Assembly (NCBI RefSeq): GCF_016793595.1
Contig: NZ_JAEULY010000004.1
Location: 620,001-684,000 of the forward strand
Source of the DNA: Phreatobacter sp.
GTDB taxonomy: Bacteria > Pseudomonadota > Alphaproteobacteria > Rhizobiales > Phreatobacteraceae
Direction: 5' to 3'
Length of the DNA stretch: 64,000 nt
Made by a program: the position numbers and the translations under genes. The notes under the pieces are model-generated. The model had not been told where the DNA came from, ran no database searches, and saw nothing but the letters and a program-made list of their open reading frames with translations. Position 1 is the stretch's first letter. Each line of letters begins with the position of its first letter. This document shows, one piece after another, positions 9,499 through 17,956 of this stretch.

Positions 9499-10365
9499 AT
9501 GTGGGATGCGCCCGTCGTGCAGCGCCTCGACGGCGACAGGCTGCATCTCCAGCACGGCCCCATCGACGTGGTTCTGCGCGCCTGGGGCGCGGCGAACGCG
9601 GTGCGCGATGCCTATCAGGCGGCCATCGCGCGGTTCGGCGCCATCCTTCCGGAGCTCGCCGGCGAGCTCACGGAATTGCGCAGGCCGATGAGCGAGCGCC
9701 CGCACGTCGAGACGCCGGTGGCGAAGCGCATGGTCAATGCCTGCCGGCCTTATGCCGGCCTCTTCGTCACGCCCATGGCGGCGGTGGCGGGCGCGGTCGC
9801 CGACGAGCTCATGGAGACGATGGTCGAGGCCGCGCCGCTCGACCGCGCCTTCGTCAACGATGGCGGCGACATTGCGATCCACCTGACCGAGGGCGAGACC
9901 ATGGAGATCGCGGTGGCGGCCGACTTCTCGCGCGGCGCCATTCCCGCGCTGAACGGCCGCATCACGCTGCGCGACACGGACGGCATTGGCGGCATCGCGA
10001 CGTCGGGGGCGCAGGGACGATCCTTCTCGCTCGGCATCGCAGATTCGGTGACGATCCTCGCGCGCGACGCCGCCTCGGCCGATGTCGCCGCGACGCTGGT
10101 GGCCAATGCCGTCAATATCGACGACCCCGCCATCACGCGACGCGCGGCGCACGAGCTTGATCCCGACAGCGACCTCGGCGGCCTCATGGTGACGACCGGC
10201 GTCGGGCCATTGACGTCCGCGAGGATCGCCGAAGCGCTGGAAGCCGGGCGCGCCTGCGCCGAACAGTTCCGCCGGCGCGGCCTCATTCGCGACGCCGCGC
10301 TCGCCCTCAAGGGTGAGATGGTGACGCTTGGACAATTCAGAAGTCTCAGGGAGATGAAACCATGA
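9499..10365 (+). CDS. UPF0280 family protein (ApbE-related)
   Basis: 288 aa. The family is recognised from PMSERPHVETPVAKRMVNAC (about 56-75), a glycine/alanine-rich MAAVAGAVADELME segment (about 94-107) and NDGGDIAIHL (about 119-128), the last resembling the substrate loop of ApbE-type FMN transferases. UPF0280 belongs to the ApbE structural superfamily but its reaction is not settled. It follows marR by 3 bp and overlaps the next gene by ATGA. Because hnr-type reductases carry covalent flavin, a flavin-attachment or cofactor-maturation role for this neighbour is an attractive inference. Confidence 0.8.
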   Translation: MWDAPVVQRLDGDRLHLQHGPIDVVLRAWGAANAVRDAYQAAIARFGAILPELAGELTELRRPMSERPHVETPVAKRMVNACRPYAGLFVTPMAAVAGAVADELMETMVEAAPLDRAFVNDGGDIAIHLTEGETMEIAVAADFSRGAIPALNGRITLRDTDGIGGIATSGAQGRSFSLGIADSVTILARDAASADVAATLVANAVNIDDPAITRRAAHELDPDSDLGGLMVTTGVGPLTSARIAEALEAGRACAEQFRRRGLIRDAALALKGEMVTLGQFRSLREMKP

Positions 10366-10943
10366 CCATCGATGTCAGGAAGATCGTCGTCGGCGTAGAG
10401 GAAGTCCGCCACGACGGCGGGCCGAAGCTGGCAAGGCCGATCCTCAAGGGCTGGGTGGCGGCGATCCTGAAGAACCCCTTTGCCGGCCGCTATGTCGAGG
10501 ACATCCAGCCGTTCATGGACGAGTTGAAGCCGCTCGGCCTCGAATGCTCCACGAAACTGCTCAAGGCGCTCGGCGGCGACGCCAACGCCATCGAAGCCTA
10601 CGGCAAGGGCTCCATCATCGGCGCGGCCGGCGAACTGGAGCACGGCGCGCTCTGGCATGTTCCCGGCGGCTACGCCATGCGCGAACTGCTCGGCGAGGCG
10701 CTCGCCATCGTGCCGTCCATGACCAAGGTCGGCCCCATGGGCGCCATCCTCGACGTGCCGACCCATCACCGGACCGCGGCCTATGTGCGCTCGCATTTCG
10801 ACGGCGTGACGCTGATGGTGCAGGATTCGCCGAAGCCCGACGAAATCCTGTTCGCTCTCGCCATGACCACGGGCGGCCGCCCGCACCCGCGCATGGGCGG
10901 ACTAACGCAGGATCAGATTTCCAGGCGCGACGGGCAGAGGTGA
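10362..10943 (+). CDS. Amino acid synthesis family protein (PF06684/DUF1185)
   Basis: 193 aa. The sequence (VVGVEEVRHDGGPKLARP at 9-26, IIGAAGELEHGALWH near 86, and a C-terminal GGRPHPRMGGL) matches family PF06684, whose solved members adopt a chorismate-mutase-like fold and have no assigned reaction. It is translationally coupled to UPF0280 (ATGA) and to the acetyltransferase gene that follows. Placement in a ring-catabolic operon suggests action on a small enamine, lactam or amino acid intermediate; that is inference only. The glycine-rich C-terminus and conserved His/Glu residues would be the first to test. Confidence 0.75.
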   Translation: MTIDVRKIVVGVEEVRHDGGPKLARPILKGWVAAILKNPFAGRYVEDIQPFMDELKPLGLECSTKLLKALGGDANAIEAYGKGSIIGAAGELEHGALWHVPGGYAMRELLGEALAIVPSMTKVGPMGAILDVPTHHRTAAYVRSHFDGVTLMVQDSPKPDEILFALAMTTGGRPHPRMGGLTQDQISRRDGQR

Positions 10944-11404
10944 TGGTCGCAGGCGTCGTCATCGGCGCCGAAACGCCGCTTCAGCCCGACATCCAACGGC
11001 TCATCGCGGCTTCGGACGACTTTTCGGCATCGCTCTATCCGGCTGAGGGGCGGCATCCCGTCGACGTCGCCCGCCTTGCCGCGCCGGACGTGCGTTTCCT
11101 CGTGGCGCGACGGGACGGCGTCGCCGTCGGCTGCATCGCCGTTCTGGTCGCACCGCCTGCCGGAGAGATCAAGCGGCTGTTCGTCGCATCCGAGGCGCGA
11201 GGCCTGAAGCTCGGCGCGGCGCTGCTCGCGGCGATCGAGGCGGAGGCCCGCCGGGAAAGGCTTTCGGTGCTCCGCCTGGAGACGGGTCCGCGCAATGCGA
11301 GCGCCCTCGCGCTCTATACCGCCGGCGGCTATCAGCCCTGCGGACCCTTCCCGCCCTATGGACCAAGCCCGCACAGCATCTTTATGGAGAAGCCACTGAC
11401 CTGA
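10943..11404 (+). CDS. GNAT family N-acetyltransferase
   Basis: 153 aa from ATG 10943, which shares a base with the preceding TGA (GTG 10940 is also possible). It has the GNAT core: a beta4 strand with EIKRLFV, the acetyl-CoA loop EARGLKLGAALL (about residues 87-98), and the C-terminal NASALALYTAGGYQ motif. It probably acetylates a small amine or amino acid. Being the ninth coupled gene of the operon it may protect against or channel an amino-containing pathway intermediate, but no specificity can be read from the sequence. Confidence 0.85.
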   Translation: MVAGVVIGAETPLQPDIQRLIAASDDFSASLYPAEGRHPVDVARLAAPDVRFLVARRDGVAVGCIAVLVAPPAGEIKRLFVASEARGLKLGAALLAAIEAEARRERLSVLRLETGPRNASALALYTAGGYQPCGPFPPYGPSPHSIFMEKPLT

Positions 11405-11438
11405 AACCCTCGCCGCTCGGGCGGCCGGAGCCGACGAC

Positions 11439-12572
11439 ATGTCCTCGCAAACCGACCTTTCCGGCCTGCTGGTCGTCTCCGTCGAACAGGCCGTCGCTGC
11501 GCCCTATGCCGCCTCGCGGCTCGCCGATGCCGGCGCGCGCGTCATCAAGATCGAGCGCGAGGAGGGCGACTTCGCCCGCCGCTACGACAATGCGGTGGAT
11601 GGCGAGAGCGCCTATTTCGTCTGGCTGAACCGCGGCAAGGAATCCGTCGTCCTCGACCTCAAGGAGGCCGGCGACCAGGCCCTGCTCGCCGCCATGGTCG
11701 CCAAGGCCGATGTGTTCATCCAGAACCTTGCGCCGGGTGCGCTGAAACGCATCGGCTTCGACCCCGAGGAACTGCGCCGCAAGCATCCGCGCCTCATCAC
11801 CTGCTCGATCTCGGGCTATGGCGAGGAAGGCCCCTGGCAGCACCTCAAAGCCTATGACCTGCTGGTGCAGGCGGAGTCCGGTCTCTCCGAGATCACGGGG
11901 GAAGGCGACAGCCGCGCGCGCGTCGGTGTCTCCGTCTGCGACATCGCCGCTGGCATGACCGCCTATCAGGCGATCCTGCAGGCGCTGATCGGCCGGTCGA
12001 TTACCGGCGAGGGCCGGCATATCGCGGTGTCGCTGTTCCACGCGCTCGCCGACTGGATGAACGTGCCCTACCTGCAATACGCCTATGGCGGCATCTATCC
12101 GCAGCGGTCCGGCCTCAACCACCCGACCATCGCGCCCTACGGCGCCTATCCCTGCGCCGACGGCAAGGCGGTCCTGTTCTCGATCCAGAACGAGCGCGAA
12201 TGGGCCTCGCTCTGCGAGAACGTGCTGGGCGACAGCGCCATCGCCGCTGATCCTCGCTTCGACGCCAATGTGAAGCGGGTGGCGAACCGCGCCGCGCTCG
12301 ACACGATCATCCTCGGCGTCTTCGCGCGCGAGCCGCGCGAGGCGATCATCGAGAAGCTGGAAAAGGCCAGGGTCGCCTATGGCCGGGTGTCGTCGCTGGA
12401 CGACCTGAAGGCGCATCCGCAGAACCGCTACATGGAGGTCGACACGCCCGCCGGCCGCAAGCGGCTCCTGACGCCGGGCGCGCTGCACGACGGCGCGATC
12501 CCGCAATTCGGCCCGGTGCCGGCACTCGGCGAGCACACGGCGGCGGTGAAGCGGGAATTTGAATTGGCCTGA
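11439..12572 (+). CDS. CaiB/BaiF family (family III) CoA-transferase
   Basis: 377 aa. Hallmarks are the N-terminal AAPYAASRLADAGARVIKIE (about 20-39), the LVQAESGLSEITG segment (about 142-154) and VSVCDIAAG with the probable catalytic Asp168 that forms the acyl anhydride in this family. It moves CoA between carboxylic acids. It lies 34 bp after the acetyltransferase on the same strand and probably ends the operon. If the upstream genes yield a glutarate-type diacid from a pyridine ring, this enzyme could be the succinyl-CoA:dicarboxylate CoA-transferase that sends it to central metabolism (inference). Confidence 0.88.
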   Translation: MSSQTDLSGLLVVSVEQAVAAPYAASRLADAGARVIKIEREEGDFARRYDNAVDGESAYFVWLNRGKESVVLDLKEAGDQALLAAMVAKADVFIQNLAPGALKRIGFDPEELRRKHPRLITCSISGYGEEGPWQHLKAYDLLVQAESGLSEITGEGDSRARVGVSVCDIAAGMTAYQAILQALIGRSITGEGRHIAVSLFHALADWMNVPYLQYAYGGIYPQRSGLNHPTIAPYGAYPCADGKAVLFSIQNEREWASLCENVLGDSAIAADPRFDANVKRVANRAALDTIILGVFAREPREAIIEKLEKARVAYGRVSSLDDLKAHPQNRYMEVDTPAGRKRLLTPGALHDGAIPQFGPVPALGEHTAAVKREFELA

Positions 12573-12578
12573 TGGGCA

Positions 12579-12607
12579 TTGATATGGACCATTAATTGGT
12601 CTATTTT
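12579..12607 (+). promoter_or_regulatory. Toxin-antitoxin promoter with palindromic operator in the spacer
   Basis: A promoter with -35 TTGATA (12579-12584), a 17-bp spacer and -10 TATTTT (12602-12607) precedes the antitoxin gene. The spacer is almost entirely an inverted repeat, GACCA (12587-12591), TTAAT, TGGTC (12597-12601). This is the expected layout for autorepression by an antitoxin or toxin-antitoxin complex. The stretch is clearly more AT-rich than its surroundings. A strong ribosome site GAGGAGGG follows at 12616-12623. Confidence 0.65.
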
Positions 12608-12627
12608 TCGATACCGAGGAGGGCGGA

Positions 12628-12885
12628 ATGAAAGTCTCCGTCAGCGAGGCCAAGGGGCAACTGACTGATCTCGTCCGCCGCGCCGAAGCCGGCGAAGAGG
12701 TCATTCTGACGCGCCACGGGCACCCTGCCGTTCGGCTTTTGCCCGTGCAGGAGCGCCCTGACCGCGCGCGCCGCCGCGCTGTCCTGAACTCGGTTAGAGC
12801 TATGGCCATTGCCAAGGCCGCTGCCGGGTCTTCCGCTGCGCGAAGCCAGGACTTTCTCTACGGCGACGACGGCATGCCTGAATGA
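12628..12885 (+). CDS. Type II antitoxin, Phd/YefM family
   Basis: 85 aa. It begins MKVSVSEAKGQLTDLVRRAE, the typical Phd/YefM DNA-binding N-terminus, followed by GEEVILTRHGHPAVRLLP, the usual strand-turn-strand. The C-terminal 40 residues should wrap the toxin. A near-consensus ribosome site GAGGAGGG lies 4 bp before the ATG and a palindromic operator further upstream. The stop overlaps the toxin start (ATGA at 12882-12885). The pair sits just after the end of the N-heterocycle operon. Confidence 0.88.
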   Translation: MKVSVSEAKGQLTDLVRRAEAGEEVILTRHGHPAVRLLPVQERPDRARRRAVLNSVRAMAIAKAAAGSSAARSQDFLYGDDGMPE

Positions 12886-13271
12886 TGGTGGTCGATACCT
12901 CCGCGCTGATGGCGATCGCGCTGAACGAACCCGCGGCGAACGCCTGCTCAGCAGCTCTTGAGCACAGCGATGACTGCCTGATCTCGGCAGCGACCGTGGC
13001 GGAAGCCATGATCGTTGCCGCACGCAGGAATGTCACCGACGAGATGGAGGCGTTGATCGGCGAGCTCGGTATTGAAGTCGTTCCAGTCAGCGTTGCGACG
13101 GCACGCGCTGTCGCAGCAGCGTACGGTCAATGGGGCAAGGGCGTTCACCCGGCTGGACTGAATTTCGGCGACTGCTTCGCTTATGCCCTGGCTCGGGAGC
13201 GAGGCTGCCCACTATTGTTCGTCGGCGACGACTTCAGCCGAACGGACATCATATCTGCGCTCGTCGGCTGA
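12882..13271 (+). CDS. PIN domain ribonuclease toxin (VapC-like)
   Basis: 129 aa PIN domain. Acidic metal-binding positions are visible: Asp5 in VVDTSALMAIALNE, Glu in AATVAEAMIVAAR (near 41), Asp in LNFGDCFAYALA (near 99) and the final GDDFSRTD (near 116). Such toxins cleave tRNA or other RNA when freed from the antitoxin. Translation is coupled to the antitoxin by an ATGA overlap. All catalytic positions look intact, so the pair is probably functional. Confidence 0.88.
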   Translation: MMVVDTSALMAIALNEPAANACSAALEHSDDCLISAATVAEAMIVAARRNVTDEMEALIGELGIEVVPVSVATARAVAAAYGQWGKGVHPAGLNFGDCFAYALARERGCPLLFVGDDFSRTDIISALVG

Positions 13272-13274
13272 GCC

Positions 13275-13934
13275 TCACCCCGCCGCGGTGGCCTCCCAGC
13301 CGCCGCTGGTGTGGGTGAACAGGATCGGCGTCGCATTGCGGCGCAGTTCCGTGTGGACATCGACGCCGGTCAGCGCCGCCAGAACCAGCAGCACGCCGCC
13401 ATGGGCGACCAGCAGCAGGTCGCCGTCCGGATCGTCCTCCCGCCCCAGCCAGCGCGCGAGGCTATTGCCGGTCCGGTGGACGAAGGTCTGCAGCGTCTCG
13501 CAGGCCGGCGGATCGACGCGCCAGTCGAGCGTGCCGACGGGCGTGCCGAACAGGCCGACATAGAGGCGCTCCTGCAGGCCGCCATCCGGCTCGGGCGTGA
13601 TATCGCGGCCATCGGTGACGACGGCGGCGGTGCGCCAGGCCCGCATCATCGGGCTCGCGACGACGCGGCTGATGGAGGCAAGCGCCAGGACAGCGGCGGC
13701 TTCCGCCGCCTGCGCCTCGCCGGCGGGGTTCAGCGGCGTCTCCGGAAACTGGTAGACGCCCTTGCGGTTACCCTCGGTCTCGCCGTGGCGCAGAAAGATG
13801 AAGCGTGACAGGCGCGGCTTGAACGGAATCGCGCGCGCCAGATCCTGGATCGCGTCGAAGCCGAGAGTGGGGGCTACCTGTGTCGGGGTTCCGCTGGCCA
13901 AATGCTCGTCTCCTCGCAAAGCGGGCGCTGGCAT
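13275..13934 (-). CDS. Histidine phosphatase family protein
   Basis: 219 aa from the ATG at 13934; the frame stays open upstream to 14072, but that extension has unlikely composition and would run into the neighbouring WD40 gene. The catalytic phosphohistidine motif is in FIFLRHGETEGNRKG (about 45-59), with the second histidine in LLLVAHGGVLLVL near 183. This is the phosphoglycerate mutase-like fold, acting as a phosphatase on a small phosphorylated metabolite or protein; the substrate is unknown. It converges with the PIN toxin gene (3 bp apart) and is divergent from the WD40 gene. Confidence 0.85.
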   Translation of the reverse strand: MPAPALRGDEHLASGTPTQVAPTLGFDAIQDLARAIPFKPRLSRFIFLRHGETEGNRKGVYQFPETPLNPAGEAQAAEAAAVLALASISRVVASPMMRAWRTAAVVTDGRDITPEPDGGLQERLYVGLFGTPVGTLDWRVDPPACETLQTFVHRTGNSLARWLGREDDPDGDLLLVAHGGVLLVLAALTGVDVHTELRRNATPILFTHTSGGWEATAAG

Positions 13935-14027
13935 GAACGAGAGCCGCACGGATGTCAAAGGGGAAGGTGGCCGCCGGCCATGCGGCTCGCCCTCGCCTTT
14001 GGGCAAGGCTTGAGATAGCAAGGCGCC

Positions 14028-15026
14028 ATGACGACCGCATCCCGCCCCTCGGTCCGCGACCGCATCCGCCATCTCGAAGCCGGCGAGCAGGTCCTATCGG
14101 CCCATTTCCTCAAATCCGTGCCGATCCTGGTCCTCGTCTCCGGCGAGATCATCGTCGCGGACGGCAATGACGCGCGCGTGAGCCTGCACGATGGCGGCAT
14201 TCTCGACTCGGCCTCCAACGGCAACATGCTGCTGACGTCAGGCGACGACGGCCGCGTCGTCAGCTTCACGCCCAAAGCCGGCGCGACGACCGTTCACGAC
14301 ACGGGCGGAACCTGGGTCGACCATGTCGCGCTCGGCCCGAACGGCGCGCTGGCCTGGAGCGCCGGGCGCAAGGTGTTCGCGAGCCAGGGGAAGGGCGAGC
14401 CGAAGACGCTGGCGCTGCCATCGGCCGCCGGCGGTCTCGCCTTCTTCCCCAAGGGCTTCCGCCTCGCCATCGCGCATTATAACGGCGCAAGTCTCTGGTA
14501 TCCGAACACCGACGGCAAGCCGGTCTCGCTGGAGTGGAAGGGCTCGCATCTCGGCATCACGGTCAGCCACGACCAGCGCTTCGTCGTGACCACGATGCAG
14601 GAGCCGCAGCTCCACGGCTGGCGGCTGGAGGACAACCAGCACATGCGCATGTCCGGCTATCCCGGCAAGGTGCGGTCGGTGTCGTGGACGACCGGCGGCA
14701 AATTCCTGGCGACCGCTGGCGCGGCCGAAGCCATCCTCTGGCCGTTCACCGGCAAGAACGGGCCGATGGGCGCGAACCCAACCATGATCGCGCCGGGCGC
14801 GAAGGCGGGCGTGAAGGTGACGCAGGTCGCCGGGCACCCGATCGCCGGCATCTGCGCGGTCGGCTTCGCCGATGGCCTGATCCTGCTGGCGCGGATCGAG
14901 GACGGCGCGGAAATCCTCATGCGCGAGCCGGACGGCGATGCCGTCACGGCGCTGGCCTGGCGGGACGACGGCAAGTCCGTCGCCTTCGGCACCGAGGCTG
15001 GCAAGGCCGGCATCGCCGACCTCTAG
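14028..15026 (+). CDS. WD40 repeat domain-containing protein
   Basis: 332 aa with successive beta-propeller blades (for example HVALGPNGALAWSAGRKVFA, LGITVSHDQRFVVTTMQEPQ, VTALAWRDDGKSVAFGTEAG). There is no signal peptide, so it is probably cytosolic. Similar single-domain WD40 proteins are common in Hyphomicrobiales without a defined role; scaffolding is the default guess. It ends 3 bp from the convergent DUF2339 gene, with no room for a separate terminator. Confidence 0.78.
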   Translation: MTTASRPSVRDRIRHLEAGEQVLSAHFLKSVPILVLVSGEIIVADGNDARVSLHDGGILDSASNGNMLLTSGDDGRVVSFTPKAGATTVHDTGGTWVDHVALGPNGALAWSAGRKVFASQGKGEPKTLALPSAAGGLAFFPKGFRLAIAHYNGASLWYPNTDGKPVSLEWKGSHLGITVSHDQRFVVTTMQEPQLHGWRLEDNQHMRMSGYPGKVRSVSWTTGGKFLATAGAAEAILWPFTGKNGPMGANPTMIAPGAKAGVKVTQVAGHPIAGICAVGFADGLILLARIEDGAEILMREPDGDAVTALAWRDDGKSVAFGTEAGKAGIADL

Positions 15027-15029
15027 GCC

Positions 15030-17840
15030 TCAAGCCGGGCCGCCCGGCTGAGCGGTGGCGCGCACCTGCGCGATGCCCAGCACCCGCTGGTAGATGCGCC
15101 CGACGAGCAGCAGGACAAGGCCGAGGCCGATGAAGGACAGGGCGCGCCAGAGCCCGGTCAGCCCCGCCATGTCGATCAGGAACACCTTCAGCACCGCGAG
15201 CGCCACCAGCGCCGCCGAGGTGAGCCGCAGCGTCCGGCTGCCGAGCCACGCGCCCGCGCCAAGCAGGGCCAGCCCGACCGCAAGCCACAGGGCCGAGTAG
15301 GTGTAGAGCTCGGCGCTGGACATGTCGTGGAAGCCGACCTCGCCGGAGAACAGCATCGAGACCGTGATGTTCAGGTAATTGAACATCATGCCCGTGCCGA
15401 TCAGGCCCATGATCCGCCCCTCGGTGCGTCGGCCCGCCGCGCGCTCGAACATGGCGGAGCCGACCGCCAGAACCGCGCCGAAGCCATAGCCGAGCAGCGC
15501 CCAGTTGAAGACAGGATGGGCGCCGACCTGGGCGCCCGACGCCCACGGATTCATCACCACGCCCATGACCAGCACGATCCACGCCCATGACAGGTAGCGG
15601 ACGATCAGTGTCGCGTTCTGCCAGAACCCGGAAGTGCGGATCGCCGCGATGCGCGACAGGCCGAGACCGAACGCGAGCATCGTCACCGTGTGGGTCGCGG
15701 CCTCGGCGAAGCTCATCCGCGCGCTGAGCAGACGGAAACCGTGAACGCCGAAGGCGTGGCGCACCTGCACGATGATCAGCAGCGCCGAGAAGACCATGGC
15801 GAGCGCTTCGAGGATTTGCACAGGCGCGTCCTCGCCACGACGGCGGCGCAGCAGGAAAGCGGCAGCGGCGGTCGACAGCGCCGGCAGGCCGTAGCCGGGC
15901 AAGAGCCAGTTGAAGACGATGGTCTGGCCGATATCCGCGCCATTGATGCCGGGGTCCCAGAGAACGCGCACCAGGACGCCGATACCGGCAAGGGCGGCGA
16001 CCCAGCGGAGCTGCGGCAGCGGCCGGAACGTGTAGACCCAGGCAATGCCGGCGACGAGGGCGGCCAGCGCCAGCGTCAGCCAGGCGCGCTCCAGCAGCAG
16101 GGTGAGCGCGAAGGCGAGCGCCGCGAGCGCGCCGATGGCGTAGATCGCCGACGCTCCGGCCAGTCCGGGCCGATAGCCCGAGCGCAGGCGATGGGCAGCT
16201 TCCGTCGCCGCGCCGAAGCTTGCCGCCAGCACCATGGCGAGCGCCGCAAAGCGCGGGGAGATGACGAAGCCCTCCACCTTGCCATAGACGATGGCGAGGA
16301 TCGCCAGCGGCATGGCCACCGAGGTCGCGGCCAGAACCAGCACGGTGCGCGCCTCCGGCTGGCGGCGCCAGATGCCGATGACCGCCGGACCGATGCCAAA
16401 CATCAGAGCGAAGGCCGTCCCGGCCCAGACGATGCGCGACAGGACGCCGGGGAAATCGGCGGGCACGCCCAGCGGGTCGGCGATGGCGACCGACGGGCGC
16501 ATGCCGGCGGCCCATGAGAGCAGCATCAGCAGGGTGAACAGGCCCGTCGCCGGCACCGCCAGGACGATGCTCGGCGTGCGCCACGTGAGCACCATGACCC
16601 CGGCTGCGAAGAGCCCGAACAGGACGACGGCGGCGGTTTCCTGCCGGCCCTCCATCACGGCGAGCATGCCGAGGGCGGCGAAGACGATCAGCACGGCGGT
16701 CGCGAGCGGTTCGATGCCGCGTTCGCGATCCGGCGCGAAGCGGATACCGGGAACGACGAAGACGGCGGCCGTGGCAAGGCCGGCCAGCACCTGAACGAGG
16801 GTCGGCAATGCGCCGCCGCTGCCCGCCACCATCACCAGTGCGCCCAGCAGGGCGGAGGTCAGTGTCGCGGCGACGGTCAGCCAGGGCCAGTTCCTGATCC
16901 AGGCAAGCGTGAAGCAGGCGGCGGTGATCACGGCCGCATAGACCGGGAACACGTAGGGGTTCGGATTCTCGGAGGCGACAAGGAACGGCGCGGCAAAGGC
17001 GGCGATCAGGCCGATACCGCCGAGCAGCGGCCCGTGCAGGCCCGCGAGAACCAGCGTGCCGAGACCGACCGCGCCGAGGAGCACGAAGGTCACGGCTGGG
17101 CCGATGAACTCGTAGAGCGCATGGGCGGCATAGACCGTGCCGAAAGCCGCGACCGCGCCAGCTCCCGTCAGCGCCGAGGGAATATCGGCGACGGGGAGCG
17201 TCGGCAGGCCCTTGTCGGTGCGGCGCAGCCATTCGCCACCGGCCAGCAGCGCCAGCGAGAAGAGGAAGCCGAGCGCGATGCGCATGCCGGGTCCGACGAG
17301 CCCCTGCTCGATCGAATAGCGGACGAGGAAGATGCCGCCGAGACCGAGCGCCAGCGCGCCGACCCAGACGGCCCAGCGGGAGCCGATGGTTTCCTCAAGC
17401 CCCCCGAGACCGGTGGGCGTCGCCGGCTGGGCCGGAACCGACGATTCAGTGACCGGATCGACCGCCGCCACGGGCTCGCTGCTGATGAATGCAGGCACCG
17501 TGCGGCCGAACCGAGCGGGCTCTGGTGCTGACGTCTCAATCGGCGTTTCCGGCTCAACGACGAGCGGCTGCTCGACGGCGGCAGGCGGCGGTTCCGCAAC
17601 AACCGGCGGCGCGACCTCGGCCACTGGCTGCGACACAGCCATGGAACCGGCCTGCATGCCGGCGGCCTGCATGCCGGCGGCCTTCATCAAGGCCAGCTCG
17701 GTTTCCACCTGTTTCAGACGGATATCGGTATCGGCCAGGCGACGCCGCAGTTCGCCCGACCTGACGAAGGCGATCACCGCCAGTACCGGGAAGGCCAGCA
17801 CCAGAGCCAGGGCAAAGAGGATGCCGACGACGAAATCCAT
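15030..17840 (-). CDS. DUF2339 domain-containing large membrane protein
   Basis: 936 aa. It starts with a membrane helix (residues 3-26), a coiled region rich in Leu/Glu (residues 27-55, RLADTDIRLKQVETELALMK), then an Ala/Pro/Glu-rich linker with an imperfect AAGMQAAGMQAGSM repeat (about 54-67). From about residue 130 a long run of more than 20 hydrophobic segments begins (for example WAVWVGALALGLGGIFLVRY). This is the DUF2339 architecture; its function is unknown, and a role in the cell envelope is only suggested by topology. The three-fold AAGMQ repeat is visible in the DNA around 17640-17690. Confidence 0.85.
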   Translation of the reverse strand: MDFVVGILFALALVLAFPVLAVIAFVRSGELRRRLADTDIRLKQVETELALMKAAGMQAAGMQAGSMAVSQPVAEVAPPVVAEPPPAAVEQPLVVEPETPIETSAPEPARFGRTVPAFISSEPVAAVDPVTESSVPAQPATPTGLGGLEETIGSRWAVWVGALALGLGGIFLVRYSIEQGLVGPGMRIALGFLFSLALLAGGEWLRRTDKGLPTLPVADIPSALTGAGAVAAFGTVYAAHALYEFIGPAVTFVLLGAVGLGTLVLAGLHGPLLGGIGLIAAFAAPFLVASENPNPYVFPVYAAVITAACFTLAWIRNWPWLTVAATLTSALLGALVMVAGSGGALPTLVQVLAGLATAAVFVVPGIRFAPDRERGIEPLATAVLIVFAALGMLAVMEGRQETAAVVLFGLFAAGVMVLTWRTPSIVLAVPATGLFTLLMLLSWAAGMRPSVAIADPLGVPADFPGVLSRIVWAGTAFALMFGIGPAVIGIWRRQPEARTVLVLAATSVAMPLAILAIVYGKVEGFVISPRFAALAMVLAASFGAATEAAHRLRSGYRPGLAGASAIYAIGALAALAFALTLLLERAWLTLALAALVAGIAWVYTFRPLPQLRWVAALAGIGVLVRVLWDPGINGADIGQTIVFNWLLPGYGLPALSTAAAAFLLRRRRGEDAPVQILEALAMVFSALLIIVQVRHAFGVHGFRLLSARMSFAEAATHTVTMLAFGLGLSRIAAIRTSGFWQNATLIVRYLSWAWIVLVMGVVMNPWASGAQVGAHPVFNWALLGYGFGAVLAVGSAMFERAAGRRTEGRIMGLIGTGMMFNYLNITVSMLFSGEVGFHDMSSAELYTYSALWLAVGLALLGAGAWLGSRTLRLTSAALVALAVLKVFLIDMAGLTGLWRALSFIGLGLVLLLVGRIYQRVLGIAQVRATAQPGGPA

Positions 17841-17956
17841 GGTTCAGCGGCTCCGGATTGCCGATTCTTGCGACGGGTGCCGCAGCATACGGCAGTTTCA
17901 CCACCTCAGGAGCCTGACGAACGTTTCGCCGCGATGCCGCGCGCCGGCGCGACGTT

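Noticed and set aside
13935..14072. N-terminal extension of the histidine phosphatase
   Set aside because: It would overlap the divergent WD40 gene start and has atypical composition; ATG 13934 gives the usual family length.
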